The notes beneath the pieces were generated by a model, which worked only from the letters and a program-made list of their open reading frames with translations, did no database searches and was not told the DNA's origin. Of a stretch of 64,000 nt of DNA, positions 11,900 to 24,900 are shown in pieces. The stretch comes from Parascedosporium putredinis. Lineage: Eukaryota; Ascomycota; Sordariomycetes; Microascales; Microascaceae. The stretch is taken from positions 3,410,001-3,474,000 of the forward strand of contig CASHTG010000001.1 of the NCBI GenBank assembly GCA_949357655.1, read 5' to 3'. A program made the translations under genes and the position numbers. The number at the start of each line of letters is the position of its first letter. Within the stretch, counting starts at the first letter, position 1.

Positions 11900-12558
11900 G
11901 ATGCTGTTGGCGGTTTGGCGGGGAACTATTGCTTGAATATGAAAGGGAGCGATGAGGCTATAATTTGGGAAGCAAGAGGGAGTAGAGACAACGCCACGAC
12001 TGATACGGAAAGGGAAAGTGTTATCAATCTTGAGGGAAGAACTAAGATGTTATTCAACGATCGTAACAATAAAATCTGCCATCCTCCCGCCCAAGTCTTA
12101 TATAGTTTTTATTAGCACTCGGAGGAGAAAATCAAAAGATAGTCTAAGAGAAGAGGCTATCGTGAAGAGAGTTATATTTAGGTTGCTGATTTTCTTGGCC
12201 TCTGCACCTCGGTTTCAAACATGAGCCTGAGACGCCTCCTCGGCCACACTTGAGGAGTGTTAGGCTCATTCGCCCCACAGCCTTGAATGTCGTCTGAAGA
12301 TCCGGAAGACGACAAGATCGCCCTGATTGCCCCAATCTTTCTTTTTCCCTTCCTGCTGTCAAAAAATAGCATCTTGGTCGGAGTGCCGGCAACAAGGCAC
12401 GCTTTTCGCTTGGCTTGGCGCGACTAGGATTCTGGAAATAGCTACACTTCAAACGTGCCTCTGGTCTTGGTATCCGTTGCTGTCACAGCAAAATCGACCG
12501 CGTTCGTGATGTTCCATGCTAAAATAGAAAAAAGGGATTTATTAGAAAGGAATTTTCT
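11900..12558. other. Intergenic
   Basis: Upstream of the secreted-protein gene. No frame with family likeness and no repeat besides the start of the repeat copy at 12559. Confidence 0.4.
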
Positions 12559-12628
12559 CGGGTTATTTTGAAGGGAAGAAATACCTTTTGGCACTCCACG
12601 GGCTGCCTTTTCCACATACTCCGTGCAA
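12559..12628. repeat. Diverged repeat, copy A
   Basis: It shares two blocks with 13298-13384: one of the form GG(T/C)TATTTTG(A/G)AGGGAAGA(A/G)A and one of the form CCAC(A/G)TACTCCGTG. Copy B has about 20 extra bases between the blocks. In the aligned blocks every substitution is a transition, with copy A carrying the T or A. The copies lie in the same orientation on either side of the gag-like frame. Confidence 0.55.
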
Positions 12629-12667
12629 GACTCCCCTCAGAGTTACTAGGTTCGATCGAGGGTGGAT

Positions 12668-13126
12668 CTACACTTCAGGCGGTTCGTCCCCATAAGCAGC
12701 TTTGAGAGAGGTATACCAGGAATGAAGACTGCCGTATTCAGTGCAATGAATTCTCCGGATCGAAGCTGAAATCGAGCTGTGAAAGCAATCTTCGATTTTG
12801 CGGTATGATCTGTCGACTGTCTTGAATAGTGTCAACCTGAGCATGATGTCGTCGACGGCAAACCGGTAAGCAACCACTCCTTCCTCTGTCAGCAAGTGGA
12901 ATATTTCAGAAAAAGGATAGTCTTTTCCTCTTTCAAGGGATTCGGGAATCTCCTTTCCCGCAGCGAGATAGTTATCTAAATACACCCAGATGTCTGGCAG
13001 CTGTGGCATCTTTGGGCGAGCGGCCGTGCCCTTGAGGATGACCTCATCAAGACGAGCGTAGTGTACCATGCTTCGAATCCATTGATTCCAGCCATACCAA
13101 TCTTCAGGTCCTTCGAGTGTGATCAT
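12668..13126 (-). mobile_element. Gag-like fragment of a retroelement (152 aa frame)
   Basis: The frame opens MITLEGPEDWYGWNQWIRSM. The pattern of a hydrophobic residue, a small turn, then P-x-D-W-x-x-W is what one sees at the start of Ty1/copia gag polypeptides. It continues for 152 residues to AAYGDEPPEV and stops. No zinc knuckle, protease, integrase or reverse transcriptase is visible near it. It could be a decayed solo gag fragment or a domesticated gene. The assignment rests on the N-terminal pattern alone, so it is tentative. The flanking diverged repeats support a mobile origin. Confidence 0.35.
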
Positions 13127-13297
13127 TTGACTCTCGGCACGAGGCTTTGTCGATATTTTCTAGTGTAATTTTGGTGGGCTTGGAATCCGGTCGTGTGAGG
13201 TTCGTAGATGACTCAAAGGATATGTGAGGGACTCTTACTTGTTGCAGTCACAGGGCGTTATGTATTGAATACGGTGATTCATCATGAGTGAGTCTTT

Positions 13298-13384
13298 AGG
13301 GCTATTTTGGAGGGAAGAGACCCTTCGTTTCGGCATCCGATGGGGTGCTCCAGTTGCAGGATCGCTCCCGCCACGTACTCCGTG
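13298..13384. repeat. Diverged repeat, copy B
   Basis: Counterpart of 12559-12628 about 740 bases away, same orientation. It keeps C/G where copy A has T/A at all compared differences, so it is the less mutated copy. Confidence 0.55.
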
Positions 13385-15340
13385 GTCCAATACGGAGCGG
13401 CGGGTTTTTCCCCTCTTCTCCTTGAGACCAAACGAGGGTATTCAAGGGTGCAAAAACCGGTGAAGGGCACCACGTAACGGCACCTAGGCGAACACGTCGA
13501 GACCTGGGTTCACCGCTTGGCACTGGCACACCATGCGGGTAGCCTTTGGTGAAGGCTTCCTGCCTTGGTCTCATACACTTCAACCCTCTCCCTCTTTTCG
13601 GAAATTGACCGACCAAGGATATTCTGTACAAGGCTGCCATAATAGTTGATTGTGGAGATGCTTGACTGACCGGCCAGATACACACTTGCTCGGAATTCCT
13701 GCCAAGACCTAGTGACGCCAGCATTGGATCCTTTCAGCCCTACATGTAACAACTTGCGGAGTCGAGTCATTTCGCATCGATGCTTAGCCCAATCAGATAT
13801 CCAGGTTAGCCCCGAAAAGGAAGCGTAGATTCAATCGAAGGCAACTATGTATTCCGCATCCTTCTTCTCTCTCAACAGGATACATGTACTCATTTCCCCA
13901 TCACGCAGAAATTTGAAATGTTGGAAGAGGGAATACAAGAGGGAAATCTCCAGACAAGAAAAGAAAGAAAAAGCCATCAGTGGTGTTTAGCAAGACTAAC
14001 AACACGAAGGTAGATCCACTACCAATAGAGACACCCAGTTAGTCGACGATAATAAAAGCCCTACGAAGAGGATCCTCCAAACTAATGTATTGGGCAATTT
14101 TGTGCCTAGCTACACGTAGTTTCCGTTTTTGTCATCTTTGTCATTCCTTGGTGTGGGCGGATTCAGACCAAGACCTTTCTTCCGCTCCGATCCGTCCGAC
14201 GGGTTTTTCGCAGGTATTGGTCTTCTTCCGGCACTGACCCGCGGCTCTGGCTTTCCTGGATGGCATAAGCTCCGATATTTTTCCGATTATAGTAGGTTGT
14301 TTCCGAGACTATAGCAATCTCTCTTCGTGTACTATAGCTTTCCCGTCTAAGCCAGTTTACGTAGAAAACGATGGGTGGAGTGATACAGAGTGACTTTGCA
14401 GCATCGATCTGTCGATCTTGCTAGTACATGAGAAGAATGCCTCATCCCCAAAGTTATATATTTTTACCCTTCATCCTTGCCACTGGGGCACAGAAAGGTA
14501 ATGCTTGCGCCCAGTCAGTACGGAGATCCCCATTGATCTCGACGGCCCCATCTTGACGACTCCGCATCTTTCTTGTTGCAACGAGGAATGGACCTGTTCA
14601 TTAAAGCCTATATGGATCAAATTAAACCAACAAATATCGTGTTTGGAGATCTGATCTTTCCAATAAGCAAAGATTGAGATGGGCGCACGCCGGGTCCCCC
14701 TCTCGAGCCATCTCTTGTAATTTTTCCCTTTCTTTTTCCTCCAAGTAGTTTCTGGCACAATTCCCCCAAGGCAACGTGAGAGCAATCTTTCCCACCCCGC
14801 TTAGATCAACATGGGGAAATCGAAAGTTCCACGCTCGGAAATTTCCCCGTCTCGTGCGGGCGGAGGGCAGCAATTGTGGGGAAGAAATACACCCGACTGG
14901 CCAAAGACTTCCGGCTGAAGACGCTCGACGGGAGCGTTACGCCCAAGTGCCGGCTGTTGTTGGTGTCTGGATTATATTATGTGCATGCCGCGTGCCAATT
15001 TCTCGAGCCAGTGACGTTGGTCGCGCACCGGCCCTGCGTGAGTGGAAATCGTCCACGGAATGAACGACCTCTCTACGACGCGCACGCTCGCCCTCAGGCT
15101 GGGCTCGCACAACGCTGAGGAGAAATTGCAAAATCAGGAACAGCAACAGGGCCGTGAGACACCGCCCCGCCCCTCTCCAAGCTCCACAGCCAGTATGGGC
15201 AAATCAATGTAGCCATAGACATCTCCTCAAAATATATTATAAGCGCAGGTCGTGAGACGTCGAATATAACCATAGTATGTGGAGAATCGCGGGGACTCCG
15301 CAGAAAAGGAAGAGGGAAAAGGGGAACTGTCGTCGCTGTG
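13385..15340. other. Intergenic, decayed sequence
   Basis: No gene recognised. Frames at 13510-13770 (-) and 14471-14873 (-) are open but look random. Two TACATGTA palindromes lie at 13741-13748 and 13881-13888. Part of 13385-13770 may belong to the same decayed element as the gag-like frame. Confidence 0.4.
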
Positions 15341-15531
15341 GGTATAAGTAGTTCAGATGCACCGCCGCCTGCCGGAGCCAAGGGCTTGGTATTGTCTTGG
15401 ATTCTCTTGGCCAATATACCAGTCATCAGGGGATCTGCAACCTTAAGCTTGAACCGGGTTCCTTCAGAAGAAGAAAAGTAAAAACCCCTTAAGAGAAGAA
15501 GGCAAGCAAGACTCTTCCTCTGACCGACAGC
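15341..15531 (+). promoter_or_regulatory. Core promoter region of the xylanase gene
   Basis: A TATA-like GTATAAGTAG lies near 15341, about 190 bases before the ATG, and a GGCCAAT near 15409. A CCCCGCCCC near 15162 fits the CreA carbon-repressor consensus (SYGGRG on the other strand). No clear XlnR site (GGCTAA) was seen. Confidence 0.35.
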
Positions 15532-16481
<950 letters not shown>

Positions 16482-16838
16482 ATCAAGCCAAGGTGTTCTC
16501 AGCGAGGAGAAAGAAAGAGAAAGCCCCTACTTTCTATTCAGCTCTTTGTTAAAGGGAAATTTCGTTGGGACTTTGCTCCGCGAGGCTCAGGTTGTGATCT
16601 CGCGCCTCGCGGGAGGGTTCCCCTGTATTTATTGGAGATTTTTAAACTTCTCTGCGGAGGAGAATGATGAGCACATATCCGTTTTCTACAGACAATTTGA
16701 CTCTCCGGAACTGTGCCATGTGATGAACTCATCTGTAGACTAGAATCACGATTAGGATTGCTCGATGCCTGTCCTGAGGTTGGACGTGTTGTGGGAAAGA
16801 AAAGGCTAAAATGGTGCTCACCCAGACATGATCACCAA

Positions 16839-16920
16839 TCTTCCTTGGTCTAGTGGTCAGGATACCTGCTTGTCATTGAACAAGTCGCAGGTGGCCGGGG
16901 TTCGATTCCCCGAGGGAGAG
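16839..16920 (+). tRNA. tRNA-Asp (GTC) with a 10-nt intron
   Basis: Acceptor arms TCTTCCT and AGGGAGA pair over 7 bp with one G-U. The A box TGGTCTAGTGG and B box GGTTCGATTCC match the Pol III consensus. Anticodon stem CCTGC/GCAGG (865-869 and 887-891 of 16 kb) encloses a loop with anticodon GTC at 16872-16874. Ten extra bases (16876-16885) sit right after position 37, the canonical place of eukaryotic tRNA introns. The T stem is CGGGG/CCCCG. CCA is not encoded, as expected. Confidence 0.9.
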
Positions 16921-16924
16921 TTCA

Positions 16925-16937
16925 TTTTTGCCTTTTT
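16925..16937 (+). terminator. Pol III terminator of tRNA-Asp
   Basis: Two runs of five T (16925-16929 and 16933-16937) begin five bases after the mature 3' end, the usual Pol III stop signal. Confidence 0.7.
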
Positions 16938-17385
16938 CTTGGTTGTCATCTCCCCAACCCATATTTTAGTGGAAGCGCCTGAATCTCCATTAAATTTGTC
17001 GCCTTCAATTTTCCCCTTGCTCCGCGATCCCAAAACGCAAATGTCTCTCTTCTTTTTACGTGAGAGGGTGGTGGGCTTACCTCACGTCGTAGGAGCCCGG
17101 GGAGGCGGAAATCCGCCGCCGATGTGCTGCCTTGCAGGCAACATCCCCAAAACCCCACCATCCCCACAGTTCGACTCACCTTTAGCTCGACCCTCCTGAA
17201 TCCTTCTCGACGCCCGTCGGGTATAATTCAAGCCAGCTCTCCCGGTCCTCTCCCTCTCTTTCCTCCCATCAATCTCATCAACTCTCCCCTACGTCGCAAC
17301 CCTTCACACCATCCATCACCTTATTCGCCCTTTCGCATTTCCCCCCAACTCACCTCCACGAAATTAACCCACGACCGACTGAGCT
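16938..17385 (+). promoter_or_regulatory. Pyrimidine-rich 5' region of the NmrA-like gene
   Basis: From about 17150 the + strand is C/T-rich, with a GGGTATAATTC near 17219 and long C/T tracts up to the ATG at 17386. Such CT-rich leaders are common before fungal housekeeping genes. No gene is seen in this stretch. Confidence 0.4.
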
Positions 17386-18519
17386 ATGGACAGTATCAAG
17401 AGCGTCGCGGTCTTCGGCGCATGTGCACCCTCTCTGCAACGAGGCAGGCAAATGACCCAGTACTAACCTTTTCTTCTTTCTTTTTTCCTTTGTTGTTGTT
17501 TTATAGGCTTCGGGTACTTTTGGCACCCCCATCACCGCCGCGCTGATCAAAGCCGGCTTTGACGTGACCGTCATCAGCCGTGCCGAGTCGCAGGCGGCTT
17601 TCCCCGAGGGGATCCCCGTCAAGAAGACCGAGTACACGCTCGAGAATCTGACAGAGGCGTTGCAAGGTCAGGATGCGGCCGTGTGTGTCGTGGGCCCTGC
17701 TGGCATCCCCGCCCAGTCCATGATGGTGCAGGCGGCGGTTATCGCCGGCGTGCGGCGATTCATCATCAACGACTTTGGCTGGGGCCTCACGGTCCGCGGT
17801 TTGCCCGAGTTCGCGGCGGTCCACGCCCTGCGGAAGTCGGGGTGGGACCATGCCAAGATCAGGGCCAAGACCACGCCGGGATTCACATTTACGGGCATTT
17901 CTTCCGGAAATCCGATTGACTGGGTAAGCCTGTTCACCAGCTGTCTGCCACACACAAACCTCTTCCCTCTCCGCCCCCTTAAAACCAATGGGAAATATTT
18001 ATTGCTGTTCTCGATCTGAAATTTTGCAATGTCTCGCCTTTTTTTTAACAATCCATGGAAATTGTAGGCGCTCAAGAAATTCCCCACCATGGGCTTCAAC
18101 CCTTCTGCCCGCAGCGCCATCATTTACGACGACGGAGACGAAGAATTCACCGGAACGACACTCCAAGGCATCGGCCAATCCGTGGTCGGCGTACTTCAGC
18201 ACCTAGAGGAGACGGAGAACCGATTCGTCCAAGTTCTCTCGATCCGCACCACCCAGAACGAACTCCTCGCCGCGTTCGAGAAGGAGACGGGGAGAAGTGG
18301 ACGGTGGAACGGTCCACCACGGCGGAGCTCTTGGCGGGCGGGAGGAAGAAGATGGAGGACGGGGACAGAGGGTGGATTTTGGACCTAGCCGTGGGCCAGC
18401 TCTTGGAGAAGGGCGAGGCGCGCTGCGTCGTGGCGCCGTCGTGGGAGGAGTCCGACTCGGGACTGCTGGGCGTCGCGAGCGAGACTGCGCAGGAGATTGC
18501 CGCCAAGGTTATGGGGTAG
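17386..18519 (+). CDS. NmrA-like / isoflavone-reductase-like NAD(P)-binding protein
   Basis: An atypical short-chain dehydrogenase-like fold, about 300 aa. Members either reduce small aromatic metabolites or act as redox sensors. Exons: 17386-17418 (11 codons), 17507-17923 and 18068-18519. MDSIKSVAVFG joins ASGTFGTPI to give the Rossmann motif GASGTFG. Then VTVISRAESQAAFP, AAVCVVGPAG and GVRRFIINDFGWG follow. Intron 1 is best read with a GC donor (GCATGT at 17419) and a TACTAAC branch at 17461, because a GT donor breaks the motif. One base is missing in the G run 18289-18292; with it the last exon is in phase and ends LLGVASETAQEIAAKVMG. The active-site Lys typical of true isoflavone reductases is not evident, so the substrate is open. 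Confidence 0.82.
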
Positions 18520-18891
18520 TAGGAAGCGAAAAGGACCTCCTCCTCAGAGCAACTAGGGGCTACGGGGGCTTGTGATAGCCTGCTTAGGACAGTATCATTC
18601 TAAAATTCGACAACTTTACGCCCATGAGATTCTTTGCCATTATGTCGTGTCACGTCCAGATATATAAGCATGCCTACCAGCACAGTTGGTGTAGGAACTC
18701 GAGTGTACAGTGCTCTTATTAATCTGTGTTTCGGTGTATTAAATAAAGAGGAAGAAATAAAACTATACAAAAGCCACGTTCTCTTTGATTAAAACACCCA
18801 GGTCAAAGTGACCACCACCTCTTTGCCTCTTCCACTCATCCCCTCACTTGTCATCGTCGCTCTATTCACCCTGCTCTTCCGCAGTCCTTGT
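18520..18891. other. Convergent 3' intergenic region
   Basis: It separates two genes that converge. AT-rich 18660-18780 probably holds poly(A) signals, such as AATAAAG near 18741 for the + gene. No gene. Confidence 0.5.
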
Positions 18892-19649
18892 TTAGAGGAC
18901 GGCAACGGCAAGGCCGGCGAGGGCGATGAGAGCGCTGACGCCCTCGCGAGTGGCGGCACCGCCAACCTGCACAGGCGGGGTCTGGGCGCCGGAACCGCCA
19001 GTAGGGCTAGATCCGGAACCCTTGGTGGGGAGGGTGTGGTCTCGTCGTCGTCGCCGGCGGTTCCGGTGGAGCTGGGCTCGGGCTCGGCGGGGAGGTGGGG
19101 TTGGAGGTACCGCCGGGGACGAAGTCATCAGGGAGCTCAACGCCATTCTCGACGGCGCAGCTGGCGGGGTCAAGACCCTGGAAAGCGAACAGTAAGTTAG
19201 CAGGCGTTCCGACCATTGCTCGATGGAAGGAGAGAAGAAGCGAAACTTACGTCGGGGCAGCAGAGGTCCTGGACCAAGCAGAAGGATCCGGCAGGGCAGC
19301 CCCTGTAGTAGACGAGGAAGATTAGTGGAGCCGTTCACAGGGAAAGACACTCGAGGTGGCATTTAAGGGGACATATGAGAAGGTACGTACATTTGTTGTC
19401 GCAGCAAATCTCGCCCTCGCTGGGGATGATACAGAGCCTGTTCTTGGTGGCTGTGGCGGGCGCGCACTCGATGTAGCCGGGGCCGAAGGCCTCTACACAG
19501 GTGGAGCCGCTGGCGGTTTCCTCATCGGGGTCGAAGGCCTGGCGGCGGAAGATGTGGACGTTGGAGGAGTCATGGTCGAGGGCGGAAGCCAGGGCCACGG
19601 AGCCGAGAGAGGCGGCGGCGAGGGTGAGCTTGATGAGGGTGGCGCGCAT
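18892..19649 (-). CDS. Secreted Cys-rich protein with a GPI-anchor signal
   Basis: Three exons: 19649-19387, 19302-19251 and 19177-18892 (about 200 aa). The N-terminus MRATLIKLTLAAASLGSVALAS is a signal peptide, followed by a dibasic IFRRQ site. The middle has Cys clusters (STCVEAF, EGEICCDNKC, GCPAGSFC, LCCPDG, SCAVENG), eleven cysteines in all. The C-terminal third is a Pro/Ser/Thr-rich stalk, then a hydrophobic end (VSALIALAGLAVAVL) of the GPI-signal type. The stalk changes frame near 19020-19035 (net two bases missing or one extra), again in C-rich sequence. Donor choice at exon 1 is ambiguous between two overlapping GT sites; I chose the one keeping NKCTGC in phase. Family unknown; a cell-wall or plasma-membrane surface role is inferred. 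Confidence 0.65.
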
Positions 19650-20547
19650 TTTGAAGATGGAAAGGAGATTTATGAGGGGTCTGGAGAGGATAGAGAATGG
19701 AAATAAAGAAACCTTCAAAAGAGTAAGGATGAAGTGAACGAGTGAAGAGGTAGATGGTAGGCAGGGTGATCAAGGGTGGAATTGGGATCGATGGAAGAAG
19801 GGCGAGATGCCGCGGGTCATATATATATTCACTGATTCATGCTCGCTTGCTTTGGACGGCAAACGCGGACTGGGATATTCAAGCTACGGAGCAATGACTC
19901 CCCATCACACACTACTTTATCTCCAAGGACCCATCGAACAGAGACGCCCAGGGTATGTGCTTGAGCCCACAAATTTAGCATCCCGGAACCGGGGGGTAGC
20001 AGCGAGGATGGAGCGTATCTCTCGCTTTGGTGCCTAAACATGAACAACAAAGAAAGGGACAAAAAAACTTCCATGGATTGCTCCGCTTAGAGCATGATTG
20101 CTGGGCCGTTGGTGCTCCCGCCCGTTACAGCAAGCACACTCCCACCAGGTCCCGGGGAGAAGAATGAGGCGGAGGGGGCGTGGAGGTGGCGGAAGGGCGA
20201 CCCAACGCACCTCTGCTGCACCTCTGTTTCCGCGGTCAACGAGACAATGATTCTCGGCCGCCGAGCCCAGCCTCTGGCCCATGCCCTCCACGACCCAAAG
20301 ACTACTTGGCGGAAAAAGTCCCAGCCTATTCTTTTGTGCTGTGCCAACTGGGAAGGGGAGATGCGCGCGATAGGGGATGGCACGGGACAAGGTGACCCCT
20401 GACATCGTGAAGGGCTTGGATTGGATTAGTATTCGGACCTTGGCAGGGCTGGCTGCATGTGGAGGGGCGTGGGGATGTGAGGATGGGCGTAAGGAGCGAT
20501 AGCAGATTACAATTCATCAGCCCTAGAGTAGAACTACAGCAGAGTTT

Positions 20548-20583
20548 AGTGTCCATCCTAGTGCCCATCCTAGTGCCCATCCC
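20548..20583. repeat. Short tandem repeat, 12-bp unit x3
   Basis: Unit TAGTG(T/C)CCATCC occurs three times in a row; the first copy has T where the others have C. Confidence 0.75.
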
Positions 20584-21900
20584 ACTGGTCCAAGCCAAGA
20601 CCAGATCGTCGATTGAACATTGAAGGGGTTTGAAGAGCGTCGCCGTGACACTCGATGATTGCTGCCGACCCAAAAGGACCATTTCTGCATTCCATGCTCT
20701 TTCTTGAGCTTTTCTTTCCTTTGCTTTTCCCATGCCACAAGCTCGTACTTAAAGCTCCATTTCTTTTTCTTCTTTTTCGTTTGTTTCGGTGGTGGGAAGT
20801 GGGCGAGGTGCATAATAATAGCGCAAAGCGCTGAATCAAGGTACCACACCCGGCAGCAGAGGTGGTGTCGTTGGGTGATGCTGGTTGGACGACAAGGCGA
20901 AACAAGCTATTCCCCACGCCCGACTCTTTCATTTCCCTTGGAAGATGAGTGTAATAATAGGCTCGATCCAAGGATGGGCACACACACTCAAACCGGGCTC
21001 AACCCCCTTCAATCTTCCTTGTTCTTCCTTCCACAAACCACAAAACGGGAAGCTCTGCGCGGAGAAGGTAAGCATTCTGCGCGGAGATCCACCCTGACGC
21101 GACGGAGGCAGGTGCCGACGGCTACTTTATTTGGTTCCGATGATTCTTTGAATAGATCTACATGTATTATATTCAACGTTATTTATGGCGGCGGCACAAA
21201 ATGTGTAAACGAACTGCTGCCCATGCATTCAATGTTGCAAGCAAATACGTCTGGTTAGCCACACTGTGGATTAACCATTAATCAGAATCCCTTTCACGCG
21301 AGATAGCGAATACTAGCGCTTCAATATCTTAATTCTTACATCTCGTGATGTCTCCATCGGGAATGTATTGGGCTAACGTCGAGTCGTTCGCGAAGAGTCG
21401 ATGGAAATGGGGCTGGGGAAGGGACAGCGCCAAGCATCAAAAGTAGGACTCGAGTGTGGCGAGGCATCGAGACCAGGTGCAGGTGTCGGATGCGCTACGT
21501 GCTGTCACTCGACACCATCCACAGACATCTCCATCAATACTAATCGATGCTGGTGACAGGCACAGACAGGCAAAGTGTGGCTGTGGTTGGGATGAAATTG
21601 TCCAGAACAACAGCCGACCTCAACAGTCTCCAGCCGATTTGGCGGTTGTTGCCAAACCCCGCAACCCAAGGCAACACAGAAGACGACATGGAGACCACGA
21701 CACAGCCACACAGTCGTTGAAGATTGGCCATCAGCCCTATCCCACCCCCTTTTCACTTCAATTTCCGCGCAGCGTCCTTGCACTCTTGCTGGCAGTGGCC
21801 TTTGTTGCTTGTCCATTCCAGGGGCCCAGTCGGGCGGGTCCTTTCACAACATTAAATGAATTACCCCCTTACCCGTGGAGGGCGAGTTTGATTGATCCCG

Positions 21901-21929
21901 TCTTGCCCGTCTTGCCCGTCTTGCCCGTC
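21901..21929. repeat. Short tandem repeat, 9-bp unit x3
   Basis: Unit TCTTGCCCG occurs three times back to back, in a non-coding context. Confidence 0.8.
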
Positions 21930-24900
21930 ACTCGTCCCAAAACAGCAAGCTGGGCGAGCCACCGAGGAACTCTGTCCAATTGGAGACATGCATGCACCAC
22001 CCTTCGCCTTTCGGAGTGCGACGCCGCTGGCTGCTATTGATGCGTCTGAAATAATGCGAGTGACTTTGAAAAGTCATGCTCCCGGGTCTTGATAGGACGA
22101 TCGATCGGGCAAGCACTCCCCTCCCCCGCCGCTCTGACACCCGCTAGAATGGATCCATTGACACTCTTTCCGTGAGATGGCCTTGTTTTTCCCTCTTCAA
22201 TGTTCTTCTATCTAGGAAGGGATCGACAAAAATGGAGGAATGGAGCGAGACGGGCAACCGTGTAACGCGCCACCAGGGGCGCGAGGAATAAAAAGAAAAA
22301 GAAAACCAAGGCTAGAGAAAACCTCAAACAAAAAGAAGGAATTATTGCCAATGATCGACTCGCCAGCGTTAGATTTCACGCAAGCGGAGGGAGGCGGTAG
22401 GCTGGGTTCCTTGGTCCCCTTTGCGTCTCCCGTTAAGCTTCCTTGCCAGCCCGTTCACGATCAACGAGTCGCTAGTCCCAGTCTTTGCATGTTGATATCT
22501 TCCGTCACAATTCTAGGCTTCCACCATTCGACGGTGTTCACACGCTTCTACTCTTCTTTCTCCGCCATTCTATCTCATTGCTTCTTTTCTTGGATCAGCC
22601 AACCAAGCAGAACAGATAGGGGGAAGGTAGACTGATAGTCGATGGGACCAACAATTACAACGCCCACCCATGCACATATGTGGCTTGTCATAAACAAGAG
22701 TAGAAGAGCCCACGGCACTGCTATCCGTGGCCAAGGTGAAGAAGAAGAAATATGAAAAGGGGAGTTATAGGTCTTCAAAAGATGGTATCAAAATCAAACA
22801 GATGGCCTCGGTTATAAAACAAGGATGGCCACATTTGTCTCCTCGTCCATTGTCGTGTGCCTTATCATCCATGCATGTTCAACATTTGATTCAGCGTCCT
22901 GTCTCCGCTGAAGAATACCTTTGTTTCCTTGCTAAGACAGAAGCTTAGCTTTACGTCGTGCCGGGTGCCAGGTGCCATGAATCCATTGGCCAGGAAAGAG
23001 AAAAGAGGACCAGAGCTATCTCGGCAAAGCCTCTTGTTTTCCTCCCCTTTTCCTTCTATTCAGTAGCAAAGGGTGTGGCTGAAGCTAGGCCAAGGTCGGA
23101 ACTCGCCCTCCAGTTCAATGACACGGCCTTGTCAAAACTAGTGGTCGAGGTCAACCAAGGACTCTCTACGGCTTTCTCAACGGTCACTCAAATTCCATAT
23201 CCACCGGGGACAAGGCCTCGGGCTTGAGGAATGAGAAGACGTTTCGTAGGGATATGTAATCTCGCTTTGTGATCCATTGTTCTTCATTAGCCTCAACAGA
23301 CGACAAATCACAAGTGGTAAGTGTGATCTTGAGAAGAACGTGTGGCTTCATAACAGTCATGATCTATGGGCTCCCCCAAGATGAGAAAACCTCCCAATTT
23401 CTCTTTTCATACCGTTTCTCACCTCTCCGGTTGCACTACGCCTTTGAGGAGTTCTCCATCGAACCCCTTCTCATCTCATGAAAGCCATCAACTTTTTCCA
23501 AGGCAGTGCCGCATTCTTCACCTGCACCGTGCGTGTGCACCGGGCGCCTAACAAGGGGGGCTTGTTTTCCGCCGATCAATGTGATCTAGCGCATATTCTC
23601 GAGGTACACACGCATCGCTTTCCTCCTCTGCTTCATGAAGGGGAGGGGTGGATATACAATTTCTTTGGGAAGCTCGCCTGGGAATATGGGGCGGCCAACC
23701 AGCGGGGCGTTGCCTGCCTGTCTGAGGAATAAAGAAAAGGAGCTGGATCATGGAGAGGCTTGGCTGGTCGTCAGGCACATGTCCCCTTCCAAGATGAGAA
23801 ACACGGGACTGGGCCACCAGGACTTTCATGCCAGGCAACGACGCCCGGTCATGACCCTTGGTGTTCGCCGGTGCGCTACCCCAGGCCTGTGGCGCCTTTT
23901 TCTCCAGAAACAAGCCCACTAGCCGTTCGCTGAAGTCATCCCCATTCCCGGTTATCCGATCTTGGCATAACCCAACAGCGCAACTGTCTGTAAGAAGTGT
24001 TAGTAGTGACGTCCCACCTGGCTTCTTATCATGTATTCGGGGACCAAGAGCTGATGGAGGCCCGAGATGAACCAGGGCTTGCACACGGCTGAGCCTGATT
24101 CCCTAGTTTGTTTCTCCAATAATCCTATCAAACCGCTATGTGATGCTATCAACTTTGTTTTTCTTATCAGGAGAATATCAAGAATACTTCAGACTTCCTA
24201 ATTCTGCGGTGTATTTCTTTGGCCCATGGGGCATTAGGGGAAAGACACAGGAGCGCAGGCCGGCGAACTAGCAGCGGCGGGCTAATTCCGTCTGGTCCAA
24301 TCGCCGGCGACCAAGATGAAGAAGATGCTCATTCGGGTGAGGTTACAAAAGATTAGACAAATGGACCGCGACGCTAGCTCACAGCTCCTCACGAGTTTCA
24401 ATTCCGCCTCACTCATATTCATACACACTTGCTAGGTGCGTGGATATATATAGATTGTTGTGTAGATGCCCGAACTTCGGCTCCTCTGCCGACCCTGCTG
24501 GCCCGTGGGACCGAGTATGAACCCTCCTTGGCCAAGGGACGCAATTTATTCGACTCGCAAACAGGTAGATCTCATCTCAAGCGAGGGCCAATGGGACTGG
24601 ATGTTCGACATTTCTCTGCAGGAAGGGTCTCGCACGAAGCGACAAATGGTTCCCATGGCAGCATTCTCGTTGTGTTGCCCCCTTCTCAACAACTCATCTC
24701 ACAGCCACGGTGTGATTTTGATTTACCAAGGAGAAACTGGATGGGAAAAGACCCATTTATTTGTGATACATGTTCGTCGCGAAACTTATTTTTCAGCCTG
24801 AAATGTGTTTCTTTAATAAAAAAGTGACGGATGCTAGGCTAGTATCACGGCCCCACGTCACGGGAAATCACGGCAATTGTGGGTCTCGCGGGGCCGAGGT

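Noticed and set aside
13510..13770. Possible second gag fragment (-)
   Set aside because: No clear match to the pattern of the 12668-13126 frame, so no element structure could be supported.
21456..22040. 194-aa open frame (+) in the gene-poor region
   Set aside because: Random composition, no domain, no sensible start context or neighbours.
23548..24084. 178-aa open frame (-)
   Set aside because: No hydrophobic core pattern, repeats or motif; low complexity of meaning despite its length.
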